DNA from: Cornus controversa
Taxonomy: Eukaryota > Streptophyta > Magnoliopsida > Cornales > Cornaceae
Direction of reading: 5' to 3'
Length of the DNA stretch: 64,000 bases
Assembly (NCBI GenBank): GCA_026545225.1
Contig: CM048845.1
Location: 124,236,533 to 124,300,532 of the forward strand
Each line of letters opens with the position of its first letter. The first letter of the stretch is position 1. Positions 12,704 to 24,569 of this stretch are shown in pieces. Position numbers and translations under genes: made by a program. The notes under the pieces are model-generated. The model saw nothing but the letters and a program-made list of their open reading frames with translations, ran no database searches and had not been told where the DNA came from.

Positions 12704-12910
12704 GTTCACATAACACAAGGAGATCACATAGGGCAGAGTGTGATCATCTCATGGGTGACACCTTAATGCAACACCCGAACTTGGTGGACATACTGGGAAG
12801 CAGAGGGGAAGCACAATCACAAGCATGAAACTCGATCTATAATCACGTCTTACAGATACTACAATTATAGTTCAGGCTACATTCACCATGCTACGATGAA
12901 AAGATTAAAG
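12704..12910 (+). pseudogene. Purple acid phosphatase pseudogene, N-terminal exon
   Basis: After an acceptor-like CATGTAG the + strand reads VHITQGDHIGQSVIISWVTP, and near the end RYYNYSSGYIHHAT, before a good donor AAAG/GTATGC. These are hallmark stretches of the N-terminal fibronectin-like domain of plant purple acid phosphatases. After WVTP the frame is lost by one base and regained about 35 bp later at YWEAEGKH, consistent with one deletion and one insertion that compensate. The signal-peptide exon that should precede it was not found. Confidence 0.8.
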
Positions 12911-13461
12911 GTATGCTAATATATAATTCATCCTATAGAATATATATTGATGTTTCGTGGCTAACTTAAGTGGAATCAAGAAGTCTGTTTTCTCAGCATT
13001 TATATTTTGAAATGAATTTCTATGTTCATTATTTAGGGGAAATTTTTTTATGCTCACTCAAAGTACTTGGACTAAGTCCATGATTATGTTATCATAGGGT
13101 CAGAAAATATATGAGTTTTGATATGTATCTTTAAATTTTTTTTATTAATCATTTAGAATTAACTCCAATTTTTCTGATATATATTGATCTGTAATGAATT
13201 ACTATGAAGTGGTGAGAATGCTCTTAGACTGTAAGAAAGGAAAAAATAGAACCTAGAATAGCTCAGTTTGCACCATACATTGCATTACCTAACCTAAAAT
13301 TGTACTTCGGCATAACAATCATGTTCATTAGTTATACCATGAATCATCCACTATCTTAGTGAATCAAAACAGCAAAGGCATCCATGTGAGGAATTATTGA
13401 TAGCAAAAAATGAACAATGTAACCATGAAATATGAGATTTTATGTTAAGATAGGAACTTAC

Positions 13462-15030
13462 TAATCTCTCATAGGCGTGAACATGACCAGCAAACACAAA
13501 ATCAACTTTTTTTTCAACAAACCAGGGCTCGAACATCATCTCATGCTTTCTCCTTGCATATAATGGTGGTTATTACTATTACACCATGGAGAGTGTAGAA
13601 GAACATTGAGCCATGGAGTTTCAGCTCTGTTAACCTTTGGGAACTCTTGTTTAAGCCAATTGTATTGAGGTGTATATTTTCCTAAAGAAACAGAAGAAAG
13701 TATTATAAGTCCTTGTCATAGCTGCAGAAGCTCTCTAAGGCCCTCTTTATTCCAATGGGACCAAATAATGGAGCAAATGAAATATTGAAGTATAATGGGT
13801 AATAAAAGCCATGAAAGTAAGGTTCTTACCATAGGCTGAGTAAGAAGAAAGGACAATGATATACGCTGATACACGCTAGATGGAATACCAAAGCGGGGAT
13901 GTACTTTGGGAATCCCTGTATAGTGCATGGTACCGGTGCATATATGGCTTGAAAGGAATGTTTTCATCCTATAAGAATACGAAGTTAGATCATCACTAAA
14001 AGATCAACAATACAAGCAAAATAAAATATTGCTTAAGTTTTAGCACAATGACAAATCAGGTTCTGTATTCGAGACCAACCAACATATAGGATTCACTTAT
14101 TCACTTATTGCATTTGCATATGATATGTTGGACTATCTCATCAGATTAAAGAATATGAAAATGCCACCCTATCAATGAATTGAATTTGATATAGATATGA
14201 AGTACATGAGCGATGTTAATTGCTTCTATGTGACTCAACGGAACTTGACTTGCATGGAAAAACTTATTGGCTTTAATCATTCATCCAGAGCTTCAGCATA
14301 CAGCTGCTTTAGGATTGGATTTGGGATGAACAACCCATGCAATCTATGGACCTGCCTATGAATGACTGTAGAAGTAACTCAACTTTTCCCTGGTACCTTA
14401 TACAGAGTGATCTTAGTTTTCGAGTGAAGTGTAAATGGTTCAAGTACTTAATAAGCAACATGGGTTATTCCAGTCATTCTTGAGTCATCAGAGAATCAGA
14501 TTGGATTTATTTGATTAAGCATAGTCTGGCCTAATAAAATGATATGGCCCAGGCCACCAAGTAGTTATTGCTAAACCAACTGCCACAGATTTCACGAGAC
14601 AGAACATCAAGTTTGGTTCAAGTCTTACAATCTTAGGAGCAAAGTTGATTTCATGTTTGCCAGCAAGTCCAGATCCACGGCTGATATGCAGTGCTCTTCT
14701 CAATGAAGCACTCCCATGTATCCCACTTCACGTTGTCATGGAAGGAGTGATCATCCGCATAAGAAAGATCGCCTACAAACAACACAGTTTGACCTTTTGG
14801 GTTCGACACATAATGCTCCAGTGTCTGATACGAGTCATACGTTTGTGCCAAATCACCTGCATAGAGAACAATATGCTGCATCACACAACACACAATGGAG
14901 TGACTAAACAGAGATTTTTTTTTCACGAGGTGGTTCAGAAGAACTGACCCATAATGCCGAAGGTATAGGGAACATCAGGTCCTACTATGGGAGGAGTTGT
15001 GAAGGAGAATCGAGTCCCAAACTCATAAAA
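13462..15030 (-). pseudogene. Purple acid phosphatase pseudogene, inverted central exons
   Basis: Four exon remnants lie in order on the - strand. (1) About 15030-14949: [18 protein letters not shown]. (2) 14856-14629: [35 protein letters not shown]. (3) 13968-13830: [25 protein letters not shown]. (4) 13681-13462: [41 protein letters not shown]. They supply the dinuclear-metal phosphatase core. Damage: a one-base insertion just before GKHE, the metal ligand Asn of GNHE changed to Lys, DLG changed to DLA, an in-frame TAG at 13876-13878, and a one-base loss before MFEPWF. Splice sites are largely preserved. The orientation is opposite to the N- and C-terminal exons on either side, and the exon content is complementary, which points to an inversion inside one gene. 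Confidence 0.85.
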
Positions 15031-16019
15031 TTGGCATGCAATTTAGAATGGATATTGTATCTGATATTAAGCTCAATCTAGTGTTGCTGAGTAGCATTGC
15101 CAAGATGCCTGGCAGTAGACTACCCAATTCCTTATGTTTTTTTGGATAAGCAAAACACGGTTTGATTGTGTATTTCCAGTTAGGAATTTTATGAATATCT
15201 GTAATAAAACCTTTAAGTTCTCCGATAGGCAAAATGATGACATTTTAATTAATTTCAACAGTCTTTTCTGATCTTAAGTAAAAATAGAATAATTAATTAC
15301 AACATATATCATGAAACTATAAGAATTTTATTGTCTGGATCTATAAGCAGGGAATGGCATAGAGAGCTAAAAGCCAAGGTGATAAATGACAGAGAAAGAA
15401 AGGTGACCCTATGGTCTTCAACCACAGCATGTTTGGAGGACAATTATATCTAATTAGTGACCTTGAGAATGGTTTTAAATGGCAAATTGAGCGGTGTTCA
15501 TACTTGATCTCTACAACATCCCTCTTCAGTGTGTCTCAAAATAGGCTTGGTCATACAGCTTCTATGGGAATTTGCTTAAAAAAGCAGCAGTTAACATGGT
15601 ACCAACTAGGTTTAGCATAAAAGAGGACAGTTGAGAAGTCTAAAAAGAGTGCACATTCAGTGACAAGTCTTTAACATACTGAGATTTTGAATAGAATTTA
15701 ATAATAACCAGAAAGCTCAAAAATCTTGCCTATATTGGTACAAGTTGAGGGAGGGGTGAATCATACTCTCTACCTATTTGCCAGGAAAAAACGATCATCC
15801 TCCATACAGAAGATTCTCTAGAGCCCACTAGCATTCATACGAAGAAACACTGACAAAAGGTAACATAATTTAACTATTGCATTTGTATATTTACATGGAG
15901 CCCATTTAGGTAATAGCATGTGAGTTTTATTTCTCTTGAGATTTGAATTTCAAGATCAAGAATAATAACTTTAATGATACATTAAATTCTAAAGCACTCA
16001 TTATATATATTTGTTGTAG

Positions 16020-16141
16020 GAGAGGATATCAAATGTGAAGTACAACATTATAGATGGGCTGAGCACTCCAGTTAAGGACTCTTCTGCTCCAGTATACATA
16101 TCAATTGGTGATGGTGGAAACATTGAAGGCATTGCTGATCG
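16020..16141 (+). pseudogene. Purple acid phosphatase pseudogene, C-terminal-side exon
   Basis: Acceptor TTGTTGTAG then an open frame [20 protein letters not shown] and [19 protein letters not shown], then donor CG/GTAAGA. This is the exon that follows the GHVHAYER exon in plant purple acid phosphatases. Here it is on the + strand whereas the GHVH exon is on the - strand 2.5 kb upstream. The exon itself has no stop. The last family exon (REASFGHA and the C-terminus) was looked for downstream and not found. Confidence 0.8.
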
Positions 16142-16451
16142 GTAAGATTCATTAATCCCTTCGTAGATTACCCCTTCTGAAACTAAATGAAATTGGTCAT
16201 AATACAAGCAACCACTTGTGAGTTGGTGGAAACATTGAGTTATGATGCAGCACCATCGCAAGAAGGTAATCTGTGCAAATATCTAGATGTCTTAGAATGT
16301 GATGATTGTTGATCATGGGAATTCATTGAGTCTATCATCATATATCTTGACAAATTAACTACCCAAGAGGTGAGACTTCATTGGGATTCTTACGTGCTTT
16401 GTGTACTGATTTGCTTATTTTACTCATGTTATTAGTTTGGAACTATTGACT

Positions 16452-16700
16452 AGGTGTAATGAGTCGGGGCGCTTGCCCTCTACCCAAAAGCCTAAGCTAT
16501 TAGGTAGTGCTGAATACCCACCCATTTATATCCAATCACTTTCCCATCTGGATCCGATGTGGGACAAGACCCTCTAACACTAGGATACCTATGCTTTACA
16601 TATTGAAAAGGTGAAAGTTTAACCAGGGGGAAGTCCTGTAGGTCCTATTGAGACGGGTATATGCTTATACTAAGGTGTGACGTGTTACCCCTGATACTTT
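16452..16700. repeat. Probable dispersed plant repeat (solo-LTR-like)
   Basis: A locally GC-richer stretch with CTCTACCCAAAAGCCTAAGC, TTTCCCATCTGGATCCGATG and TGGGACAAGACCC. Text of this sort recurs in many eudicot genomes in non-coding sequence. It carries no coding frame. I could not find matched ends or a target duplication, so class and limits are inference. Confidence 0.35.
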
Positions 16701-17008
16701 CTAATCTGTTATGGACTTCATTATTATGTTTTTTTAATAATCAGCTATGATATGCTCATTAGCATAGTTAAAAAATGTTTTGGATTGTTGTTAGAATACC
16801 TAAAAGGATATTATATTTATTTGTTGCCTTTCAACTACCTTCATGGTCCATTTGGTTATTGTGTAGAGAAATGCACAATTGTAGAATAAGATAAAATTGA
16901 TATTATTATCCTTTGAGAAGTCCCAAAATTTCTCTTTCTTAATTTTCGTCTTTTATCTTCTTGACAACCAAATAGAACTTTAGGCTTTTCATAAGGAAAC
17001 CTGAATGT

Positions 17009-17245
17009 AAGTCTCAAAGTGTTGGCACTGAGTCACATATTTCATCTGAAGATAATCCTATGTCATATTACTTACCTGAGATAATGCTTAAGTCTCAAAA
17101 TGTTGGCACTGAGTCACATATTTTATCTGAAGATAATCCTATGTCATATTAGTTACCTGAGATAATGCTTAAGTCTCAAAATGTTGGCACTGAGTCACAT
17201 ATTTTATCTGAAGATAATCCTATGTCATATTAGTTACCTGAGATC
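17009..17245 (+). repeat. 81-bp tandem repeat, about 2.9 copies, coding-like
   Basis: Copies begin at 17009, 17090 and 17171 with AAGTCTCAAA(A/G)TGTTGGCAC and are almost identical. The unit is 81 bp (27 codons). On the + strand the first copy is open (KSQSVGTESHISSEDNPMSY then YLPEIML). Copies two and three share a TAC-to-TAG change and a TCA-to-TTA change, so copy three derives from copy two. No parent protein was recognised. Confidence 0.85.
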
Positions 17246-18870
17246 ATAGTTAAAGTCAGTAAATTTCTTTTGTTCGACACAAAAATGACAGTACTGAAAA
17301 AAGATTTCCTTCTAAACAAGTTTAGGTTGTCATCATGTAGTTGCAGAAAGTTATATATGCCTATTAAATGAGGTTATCAACTGAAGCATTGAGATTTCCT
17401 CACAATAATGATTTTCTTCTATACGGAAAAAGGAGCGAAAATTGTGCATGTTTGGATTGTTGTACGTATGAATGAAGGGATGTTATTCACAATGATCTTA
17501 TATTAACTGTTGGATTACTTCCTTGGATTTTTAGTTCCATTGAGCAGTGATTTGGCATAAATTTGAAAATTAGTTCCCATCCCTTATAAAGTAGTAATTA
17601 GGCCAAATCGATTGTGCAATGTAGAGAAGTGCTGGCAAAGAGTTGTCTTTTCCAGAGAAATTTCTGGACTCCAAATGTTTTCATTCTCTATAGAACACTT
17701 TCACAACTTTGTTTTTTGATGTTTCTTCTATTCATTCTTTTTTTTTTCCAAATGCAGAGTTTGTCTATGTACAGGAAGAAGTTAAAGTTAGAAGAGATGT
17801 TTCAATGTGTTGTCAAGTGGTGGAAATTTACTGGTTTTTCTGCTTCTAGATCTCCTGTTGACACAATCTACTGCTCACATATTTTGCACGGGCTGACCTT
17901 CCATTGCATTTACAAGTTGCAAAGCACCACAATATTGTGCTATACTTGAGTTGGAAAGTAGAGGTAGTTTCCCGTAAACAAGTTTAGTTTTGTGAAACAT
18001 ATAGTTAGAAGATAGAGTTGTCAATTGCAAGTAGATTGTAAAATGCCTACCCATACTTTCTGTAATTGCAAGTCTGAGGAGAATGTATTGTATCCAGCGA
18101 CAGCGAAGATGCAAGTTCTCTCGTTTCAAATTCCAAATCTCAACTATTTGAAGAAGCTGAAAAGATTTGCTTGCATGATGAGATTATTGGAAAATCTGAT
18201 GAAAGAAATTGTTACTTTTTATATTATATATAATGATTTCATGTCTTCCAAATCTTCAAATTAATCCACTTGTGTAAAACAAAATTATTTTTACTCATGA
18301 AAATATATTACTTTAATGAAATCAACAATGCCAGAAAAAGTTGTAACTAAAGAACAATTGTCCTATTTGTGATAATTGCAATATAAAAGATGATGCAAAA
18401 TTATTTCAAAAGTACTACATATTTATTTTCATTATTATTTAAAATTAAAATTTTGTTAGAACTAGAGAACAATAAGCTAACAATTTTTTATGACCATCAA
18501 TCATTGATTCATTGTCTTGTGAAGAAGTACTATTAATTTAGTCAGCTAGCGGATTCTATCTGAAGTAGTAGTTGTTTCATCACGTTGCTAGTATGATAAA
18601 TGTCAAATGACGAGGGATCAGTCTCTCTGATTTGTCCTTGGTGTTCAACATTCTTTTCAGCTAAATATGCAATTAATATATGTATATATATATCATGTGA
18701 AGCGCACGTGACAATGTAACCATTACGTTTTAGACGGCTGATTGACTTTCGGTTGCTATATGCAGAAGTTGGGAATTGGAAAAATGGCAGTCGTCCAATC
18801 CAATCCACCATCCATGTTATCGTGTATAAATAAATACTATTGCAGATTTGCAGGCTTTGCAGCTGAAACA
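17246..18870. other. Gap: no recognisable gene
   Basis: AT-rich sequence with scattered frames under 115 codons. A short + strand piece after an acceptor-like AAATGCAG at 17758 reads EFVYVQEEVKVRR and ends after about 30 codons. A - strand frame at 18542-18871 contains a leucine-rich tail. Neither resembles a family I know, so neither is called. Confidence 0.3.
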
Positions 18871-18879
18871 TTCAGCAAT

Positions 18880-18992
18880 TTTTTTTTTTAAATGGCAAAA
18901 TAATTATAAAAATAACCGAGCTATGAGGATTCGACCCCATAGTGGGCATCATGGAGGTGTGTTAGTGTGTCAAGTGTTTATCTAATAATAGT
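18880..18992 (+). mobile_element. Possible tRNA-derived SINE remnant
   Basis: A B-box-like GAGGATTCGACCCC is followed by a non-coding body and an A-rich tail (AAATTAAAAAAAG). The A box is weak and no target duplication was found. The call rests on the B-box match and the tail only. Confidence 0.35.
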
Positions 18993-19220
18993 TAAATTAA
19001 AAAAAGAAACTCATAGATTGAACAAAAATAATAATAATAATAATAATAATAATTTGAATTGAATTGAATGTAATATTGCAAATTTTAAAGTCAAAAGAAG
19101 TGATGAATGACCTCAGTTGAGTGATATGGTATTTATAATACGGAGGGAGATTAGGAGATACCTCGTCTGATAGAGTTAAACAATTCAAATATGTTAATGT
19201 TTGGTAGCATTGGAGTCTGC

Positions 19221-19332
19221 GATATGGTAGTCAACATAGTGGCTTAGTAACATATGCGAAGATTTAGTGATATTTGTGATATGGTAGTCAACATAGTGGC
19301 TTTGTAACATATGCGAAGATTTAGTGATACTT
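19221..19332 (+). repeat. 57-bp direct repeat, two copies
   Basis: GATATGGTAGTCAACATAGT starts at 19221 and again at 19278. The unit, which ends in GCGAAGATTTAGTGATA, is repeated once with two or three differences. It is non-coding. Confidence 0.85.
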
Positions 19333-19788
19333 TTTGCAACGTTATGGCAGTTCGTTTCGAAGAGGGGAAAAAGATTTCTTTTTTGTTAAATTAAATGAAA
19401 TAATTTTCTTCTGATAGCGAGATATCTTTCATTATTCTCACCTCTCCCCATTTCAATATATATTCATTCATCGTACCAAACAAAAATAAATGTTTCAAAA
19501 TCTTTGATGTGGCTTTCTGAACAAAAACAAACTCCATTTTTTCAAACCCAAACTTGAAATAGGTCACTGAATATTTTGTTGATAAACAATTTGCACACAC
19601 CTTCCAGATGGAGATGGAATTTGAAATTACATACATTGCAGCAAATTAGCAATAAACATTGTCATTTCAGAGAGATACATTTCCACAAAAATAGAAAACA
19701 AAAACAAAAACAAAAATAGGAAAAACAATCATGTTGCAAAAATGCTCAGCCAGATGAACCTCAAAAGGAGATGTTACTACCTGCTTTC

Positions 19789-22375
19789 TCAAGAGTAACA
19801 ACCCTCGTCACCTGGTGGTATGTATGCGTCCACCAGCTCATTCATCTCTGCCCTTTCCACCATGGAAGCGTTATAAAGCAACATTATCTCCTGCATACGC
19901 ATGTTGATTATCAACCACAAATGCATGATCCAAAACAAATACTAATATTTTATTAAAAATAAGCAACCTACCTCTGCGCTTGATCTAATAGCCCTCATCC
20001 TTGCCCTTGTACATGTGTGCCTCAGTCTCTCCATGGCATCCTGCATCTACTTATAGTTTAAGAACTAAAAGTGGCCATTCATGCATGATCCATACCTCAA
20101 TAAAATAGAATGAATGTTAATGAATCAAAACTGATATTACCCTTATTGCTGAGTCAATAAAGTTGATTTTTGTCCTTAGAGATTTACTCAAGCTGTTGAC
20201 ATACTGCACAAACATTTTAATTAGCTATATATTAAAGGTAGAGCCAGCCACTCACTAAGGCTAAGGTAAAACATGATTCAAGATGTTAACTTAAGCTATT
20301 GGAAGAATGCATTTAAGACCTTCTGGGGGAGAGAGAGATGCAGTGTGTGTGTAGTGGTAACCAGCAAATGACTTCAAATTTGAGATGGGGAGATTGAGCT
20401 ACCAAGGTAAGGGTGTATAGGAATTAAGGGGTAGACTAGGGCAATGGCGGTAAAATCTCTGGCCATCAAGCACTAAGATTCAAGTTTGAGAACATATAAT
20501 TTCAACAGCTTAAAAAAAGAAAGAAAAAAATGAATTAGTTTGTGCCCAGTTTGTCTCAGCACCCCCAGATTGACGATACCATTAATGAGTAATGACTATA
20601 TTCAGTTGAAAGAGGAAATATATTCAAGCAACTACGATCAAAAGAATAACTCATTTAATAAGCAACGTTATTATTGCCAGGGAATTGCAATTACCATTGA
20701 CAAGGAAACAGTTGTTCTCAATCAAAATTTTATTCCAAGTGCTTTGAAGCAATAAAAGGCAATCACTTGCTTGGTTCTTTATTACATCAATTGAAAGGAC
20801 TTCTTTAATACAATAACAGGGCATAACAAATGAAGAAAATATTGAAAATGAAAGAACAATGATTGACATTCACTCATCTTTCAAAGAAATAATCCAATTG
20901 ACTGCAAGGCAATTTGACTGGAAATAGGTTATAAGACATCCTACCATTAACCTACTACTATAGTACTTCTCAGGTTATGCTTAAGGTAATTTTCAAAAAA
21001 GAATTTTGCATGTCTGGACAATGACTCCTCTTTTCTCGCCTTCTCAACCCTTTTAAATGTAGTTTCAAGCAGTTTGTAGTAGTTTCTTGAAATAATTCAA
21101 CTGGCCATGTCTTAGATACAAGGATTGTAAGTCACTTCTCTATCATGATGTGATGTAACAATTCCTAATTGCCTAAAACTGCTTTCTATCTTCATCTCTT
21201 TTCTGCTTGGTTAATGCATTCAGTCTTCCAAATTGAATGACGTCTTTCAGATTACTTCAGTTTACATAAAAAAAAAAAGGTCATATAGCTAGTTTTATTC
21301 ATATAAAATGAATATTGGCACATTAGCCCTATAAGGTCGGCCCTAACAGGATTCCTTGCGGAATGGCAGGCCTAGTAAGAACCACAATACATGTCAAATA
21401 TTACTTTCCATTATCTCATGAGGGGTAGAAGGCTTCTTCTTTTAGCTTCTAATAGTAAATAAAGCACTTCTCTTTGTAATAATCTAATAATGATACTTTG
21501 GGTCAATAAGATCCAAGTGTCATCTTACATGGTAATGCCGTAAGCCACTCTCTAATAGTTTGTTGCACAAAAGTTAAACATGAGTGAAAACAGTTGCTTT
21601 TGTACAAAAACAACCAAACACAATTTATTCGTGTGGTGGTGCCTGCCTGCATGAAGCAGAAAATACCTCAAATAGCATCAGACAAGCATTCAGATTGTTA
21701 GCACATGCACATCTGACTAACAAACCATTACTCCGCCAGAATGATCTATTAATTCTAGATAGCCTCACATTATCAAAATCCACAGCTTTCAAGATGTCTG
21801 TATCCTCAGCAAGCTCCTTAAACACTTTGCAGCTGCAATGAAGTCACCAAAGTCAAAACCAATAAGTGCTTGTCAATTGAGAATAATGAAGTGACCACAA
21901 CGCAGAAGGTTCACAGAAAAATTAGAGTCTTAAAACCGAAGAGAACTTCGCAATACAGTTAGTGCAAGAAGCACCAGTGAAAAACTCTTGATGCGAAACT
22001 AAACTAGCTCTATAGGGATATACAAAGTAAATTCAAGTTTTTGAACATCTCACTTTGGGGTAGCAGAGATGTGTTTTTCGTGATAAAAGTTTGTTCGCAA
22101 ATCTCACGAAAAACACATGGAAAATTGAGCAGCTGCATGCTGCTTAAAATGAAATACATTATCAACTAAGAAAAACCCTGATGTATTTAACAAAATCACA
22201 GGTTAATATTGTATAGCTACTGTATACATGACATTCCTTTTACACTACTGATATCTTACACAGTTTTTGCCCTTGCAAGATTGGCAGCCCCATCAAATGA
22301 CATAGCTACAAAAGCCATGATATGTTTCAACACATCAGAGTGCAAATCAGTTATTCTTGTCTGCTTCCGCTTCAT
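19789..22375 (-). CDS. F-box-like protein gene (middle exons unresolved)
   Basis: Five coding exons on the - strand: 22375-22260, 21832-21667, 20203-20141, 20040-19972 and 19890-19789, all with GT-AG borders. The first two join in phase 2 and give MKRKQTRITDLHSDVLKHIM, then AKTVCKVFKELAED, then DFDNVRLSRINRSFWRSNG. This looks like an F-box (docks substrates to SKP1-CUL1 ubiquitin ligases) followed by a short repeat-like tail, as in At2g35280-like proteins. The last three are exact multiples of three and read YVNSLSKSLRTKINFIDSAI, MERLRHTCTRARMRAIRSSA, then EIMLLYNASMVERAEMNELV, ending AYIPPGDEGCYS. I do not recognise that C-terminal half. The 21,666-20,204 gap may hide exons, or these may be two genes. 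ATG 22375 is the first in the frame. A leader exon ends at 23960. Confidence 0.6.
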
Positions 22376-23596
22376 AATTTCTGCAATTAATATGAAATAT
22401 TAGCTTTTGAAATTCTTGAAACCATACAAAGACAACGCAACACAGCTGAGAATCAACGTGGAAGGGTTCACGTGATTCCTTTGCTACAACTTCAAATAAA
22501 AAAAAAAAGTACAATGAGGTCAACAGGAAATTTTTAAAATCTTTGGTCATACAAGATAGATTCCTCCTCACCCCCCTCCCCCCCCCACAAAAAAAAAAAA
22601 AAAAAGAAAGGAAGAAGAAGAAGAAAAGGCAAGGCCAGAACAATCTTCAAGCAAAAAAACCCATTTCTTTCTGAAAATTTCCTTTTCTTTTTCCTAGATT
22701 TGTTTCTAGGTTCACTTCTTTTAAAAATAAATAAAGTGCAGTTGGGAAACACAAGTACGATTATTTAACTTCAACTTTGCTGTCACAATAAAACTCAGAA
22801 AGATGACTAAATTTTATATACCACATGTTATGGAGAGTATCAACATATGATGCAATGTCGAAGGAGCTCGCATACAAATGCATGGCACATGATCCTTTCA
22901 TCTCTATCAGAAATATATATATGTTTACTCGCCTAAAAGTACAATCAGTTCACCTGCAGTAAAAGATGACCAATGCCTTATATACCAACAACTAAACGAG
23001 TGTCAGAATTGAAGGAATTGCTAGGAAATGAAAGGGAATGACAATGAGGGAGGAGGGAAATGTCATCTCTTGAAATTTTTTTTTTTCTCCCACTAGTGGA
23101 AGAATGGATAAGACAGTAAACTATGTCCATTTTTCTTCTGTCTCGTATAACATGTGAATTCCTATTTTATTCTTTTTACTCACGTAATAAGATATTCTTT
23201 TCTTTTCTTTACTATCCATTATCTTTCCCAAACAACACGAGGAATTATCATTTTCCTTCCTCTTCTCTACTTATCCAAAATAAACACTATCCTTTCCTTT
23301 CTTCTTTTTTTTTTTTTTTTTCCTCGTAACTAATGCTATACTTTCTTTCCCCTCTTGCTCATTGATGCACATGTAAGTCAGTATTAGATAAGCATTTTTT
23401 TCTTTATGTGGGTTATTTTAGTTCATACTTCTTTCCCTGTTGTTAATAGCAACCCGATGCCCCAACCCGCAGGATTAAAAAAGAGCCATCTTCTTGGAGT
23501 AGTCTCACCCAAAATTTTGATCTTTTAACAAAATCGAAAATGTTGGGTTTCTCAAATCTATTATTGGACGCAAGGGAAGATTCTAACTTTATTAAT

Positions 23597-23710
23597 ACCA
23601 ACGGTTACCAAAGTGGTGTTACCTCCTCCTTCGAAATGGAAGGTTGAGGATTTGAGTCCCCAATGGGACAAATGGTGCTTGTTGATTTACCTATCGGAAA
23701 AAAAATAAAA
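23597..23710 (+). mobile_element. tRNA-derived SINE with target duplication
   Basis: The body has an A-box-like ACCAAAGTGGTG, a B-box-like GGATTTGAGTCCC and an A-rich tail (GGAAAAAAAATAAAA). It is bracketed by ATTCTAACTTTATTAAT (23580-23596) and ATTCCAACTTTGTTGAT (23711-23727), a 17-bp direct repeat with three mismatches, which I read as an aged target duplication. It sits in the leader intron of the F-box-like gene. Confidence 0.7.
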
Positions 23711-23959
23711 ATTCCAACTTTGTTGATTATATGTATGCCCAAGCACAGAAGTAGTTCTCCTCATTCACTAAAGTTGAAAGCATAACTTTGCATTCTCAAT
23801 TTTCATAAGAATTAAATGTCATAACTATAAATCCATACGCTTGAAAAAGCACAATTTGTTGCAATCTACCATTACCCAAATGAAATTTCTAAGAACCCAT
23901 ATGGGATGCACATTCTGAAACATGTTCTCTGATTCAAAAAGATGGCATATAAAACGTAC

Positions 23960-24065
23960 CTGTATTAGCAGCAGCAGCAAGAAAGGGCGGCGAGTGACGG
24001 TGGGTGGCGGCGGTAACGGTGACGGAGAGATGAAACCTAGTTATCAACTTTACAATTCCCCGTCT
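23960..24065 (-). other. Probable 5' UTR exon of the F-box-like gene
   Basis: A GC-rich island with (GGC)n/(CGG)n-like text on the - strand ends in the donor CAG/GTACGTTT at 23960/23959. The matching acceptor ATTGCAG sits at 22381, five bases upstream of the ATG at 22375. The transcription start is not visible. The leader intron (22381-23959) carries poly-T and poly-C tracts and a SINE. Confidence 0.5.
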
Positions 24066-24339
24066 TCTCTTTTCAATACTGCTGTAACATGATTACAGTG
24101 TCTCAAATTCAAGAGAATAGGCTAGCAAGCGGCACGTGTTATGCATGTGACGGAATTCCATGTAAAATTATATGGTTGCCCCTCACATTTTCAAAACATC
24201 CAAATGGACTTGATGGCTTCAATTTTGGTATAAGACTGAGTCTCAGTCATCGGTCATTTATAATGTCTGTCAAGTATATAAAAGTCCGTTCAGTTTGGAA
24301 TCAGATGGGAAAAAAAAGAAAAGGATAAAATATGAGTAA

Positions 24340-24476
24340 TGTTGTACAATAGTAGTAGTATATGATACTATAAATATTATGATCTTTATACATACACCTC
24401 ACCCTTCTTATGTTTGTAAACAACCTGACTAAGCACACTCACGTGGGAGTGAATCCCACTTGTTCTACTTGCAACA
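24340..24476 (-). repeat. Copia 3' LTR, internally deleted
   Basis: 137 bp, TGTTGTACAATAG to CTTGCAACA on the + strand. It matches the ends of the 251-bp LTR at 29535 but lacks about 114 bp between TATTATGAT and CACCTCACCC. The adjacent inner sequence 24477-24490 is the purine tract AAGAAAGAG on the element's strand. Confidence 0.9.
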
Positions 24477-24569
24477 CTCTTTCTTGGGGTTCACGACACT
24501 ATAAAAAGTACAATAATTTGTGTTTCTCTAAAAATGGTATGACATGAAGAAGAATTACCTCATTAAAAT

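Noticed and set aside
15411..15620. + strand 69-codon frame inside the phosphatase region
   Set aside because: No similarity to the phosphatase or another family; lies in the expected breakpoint interval and looks like intron.
16001..16261. - strand 86-codon frame
   Set aside because: It is the shadow of the purple acid phosphatase exon on the + strand.
20395..20530. Possible SINE with A-rich tail
   Set aside because: Only a weak B-box-like AAGATTCAAG and an A-rich end; no A box or duplication seen.
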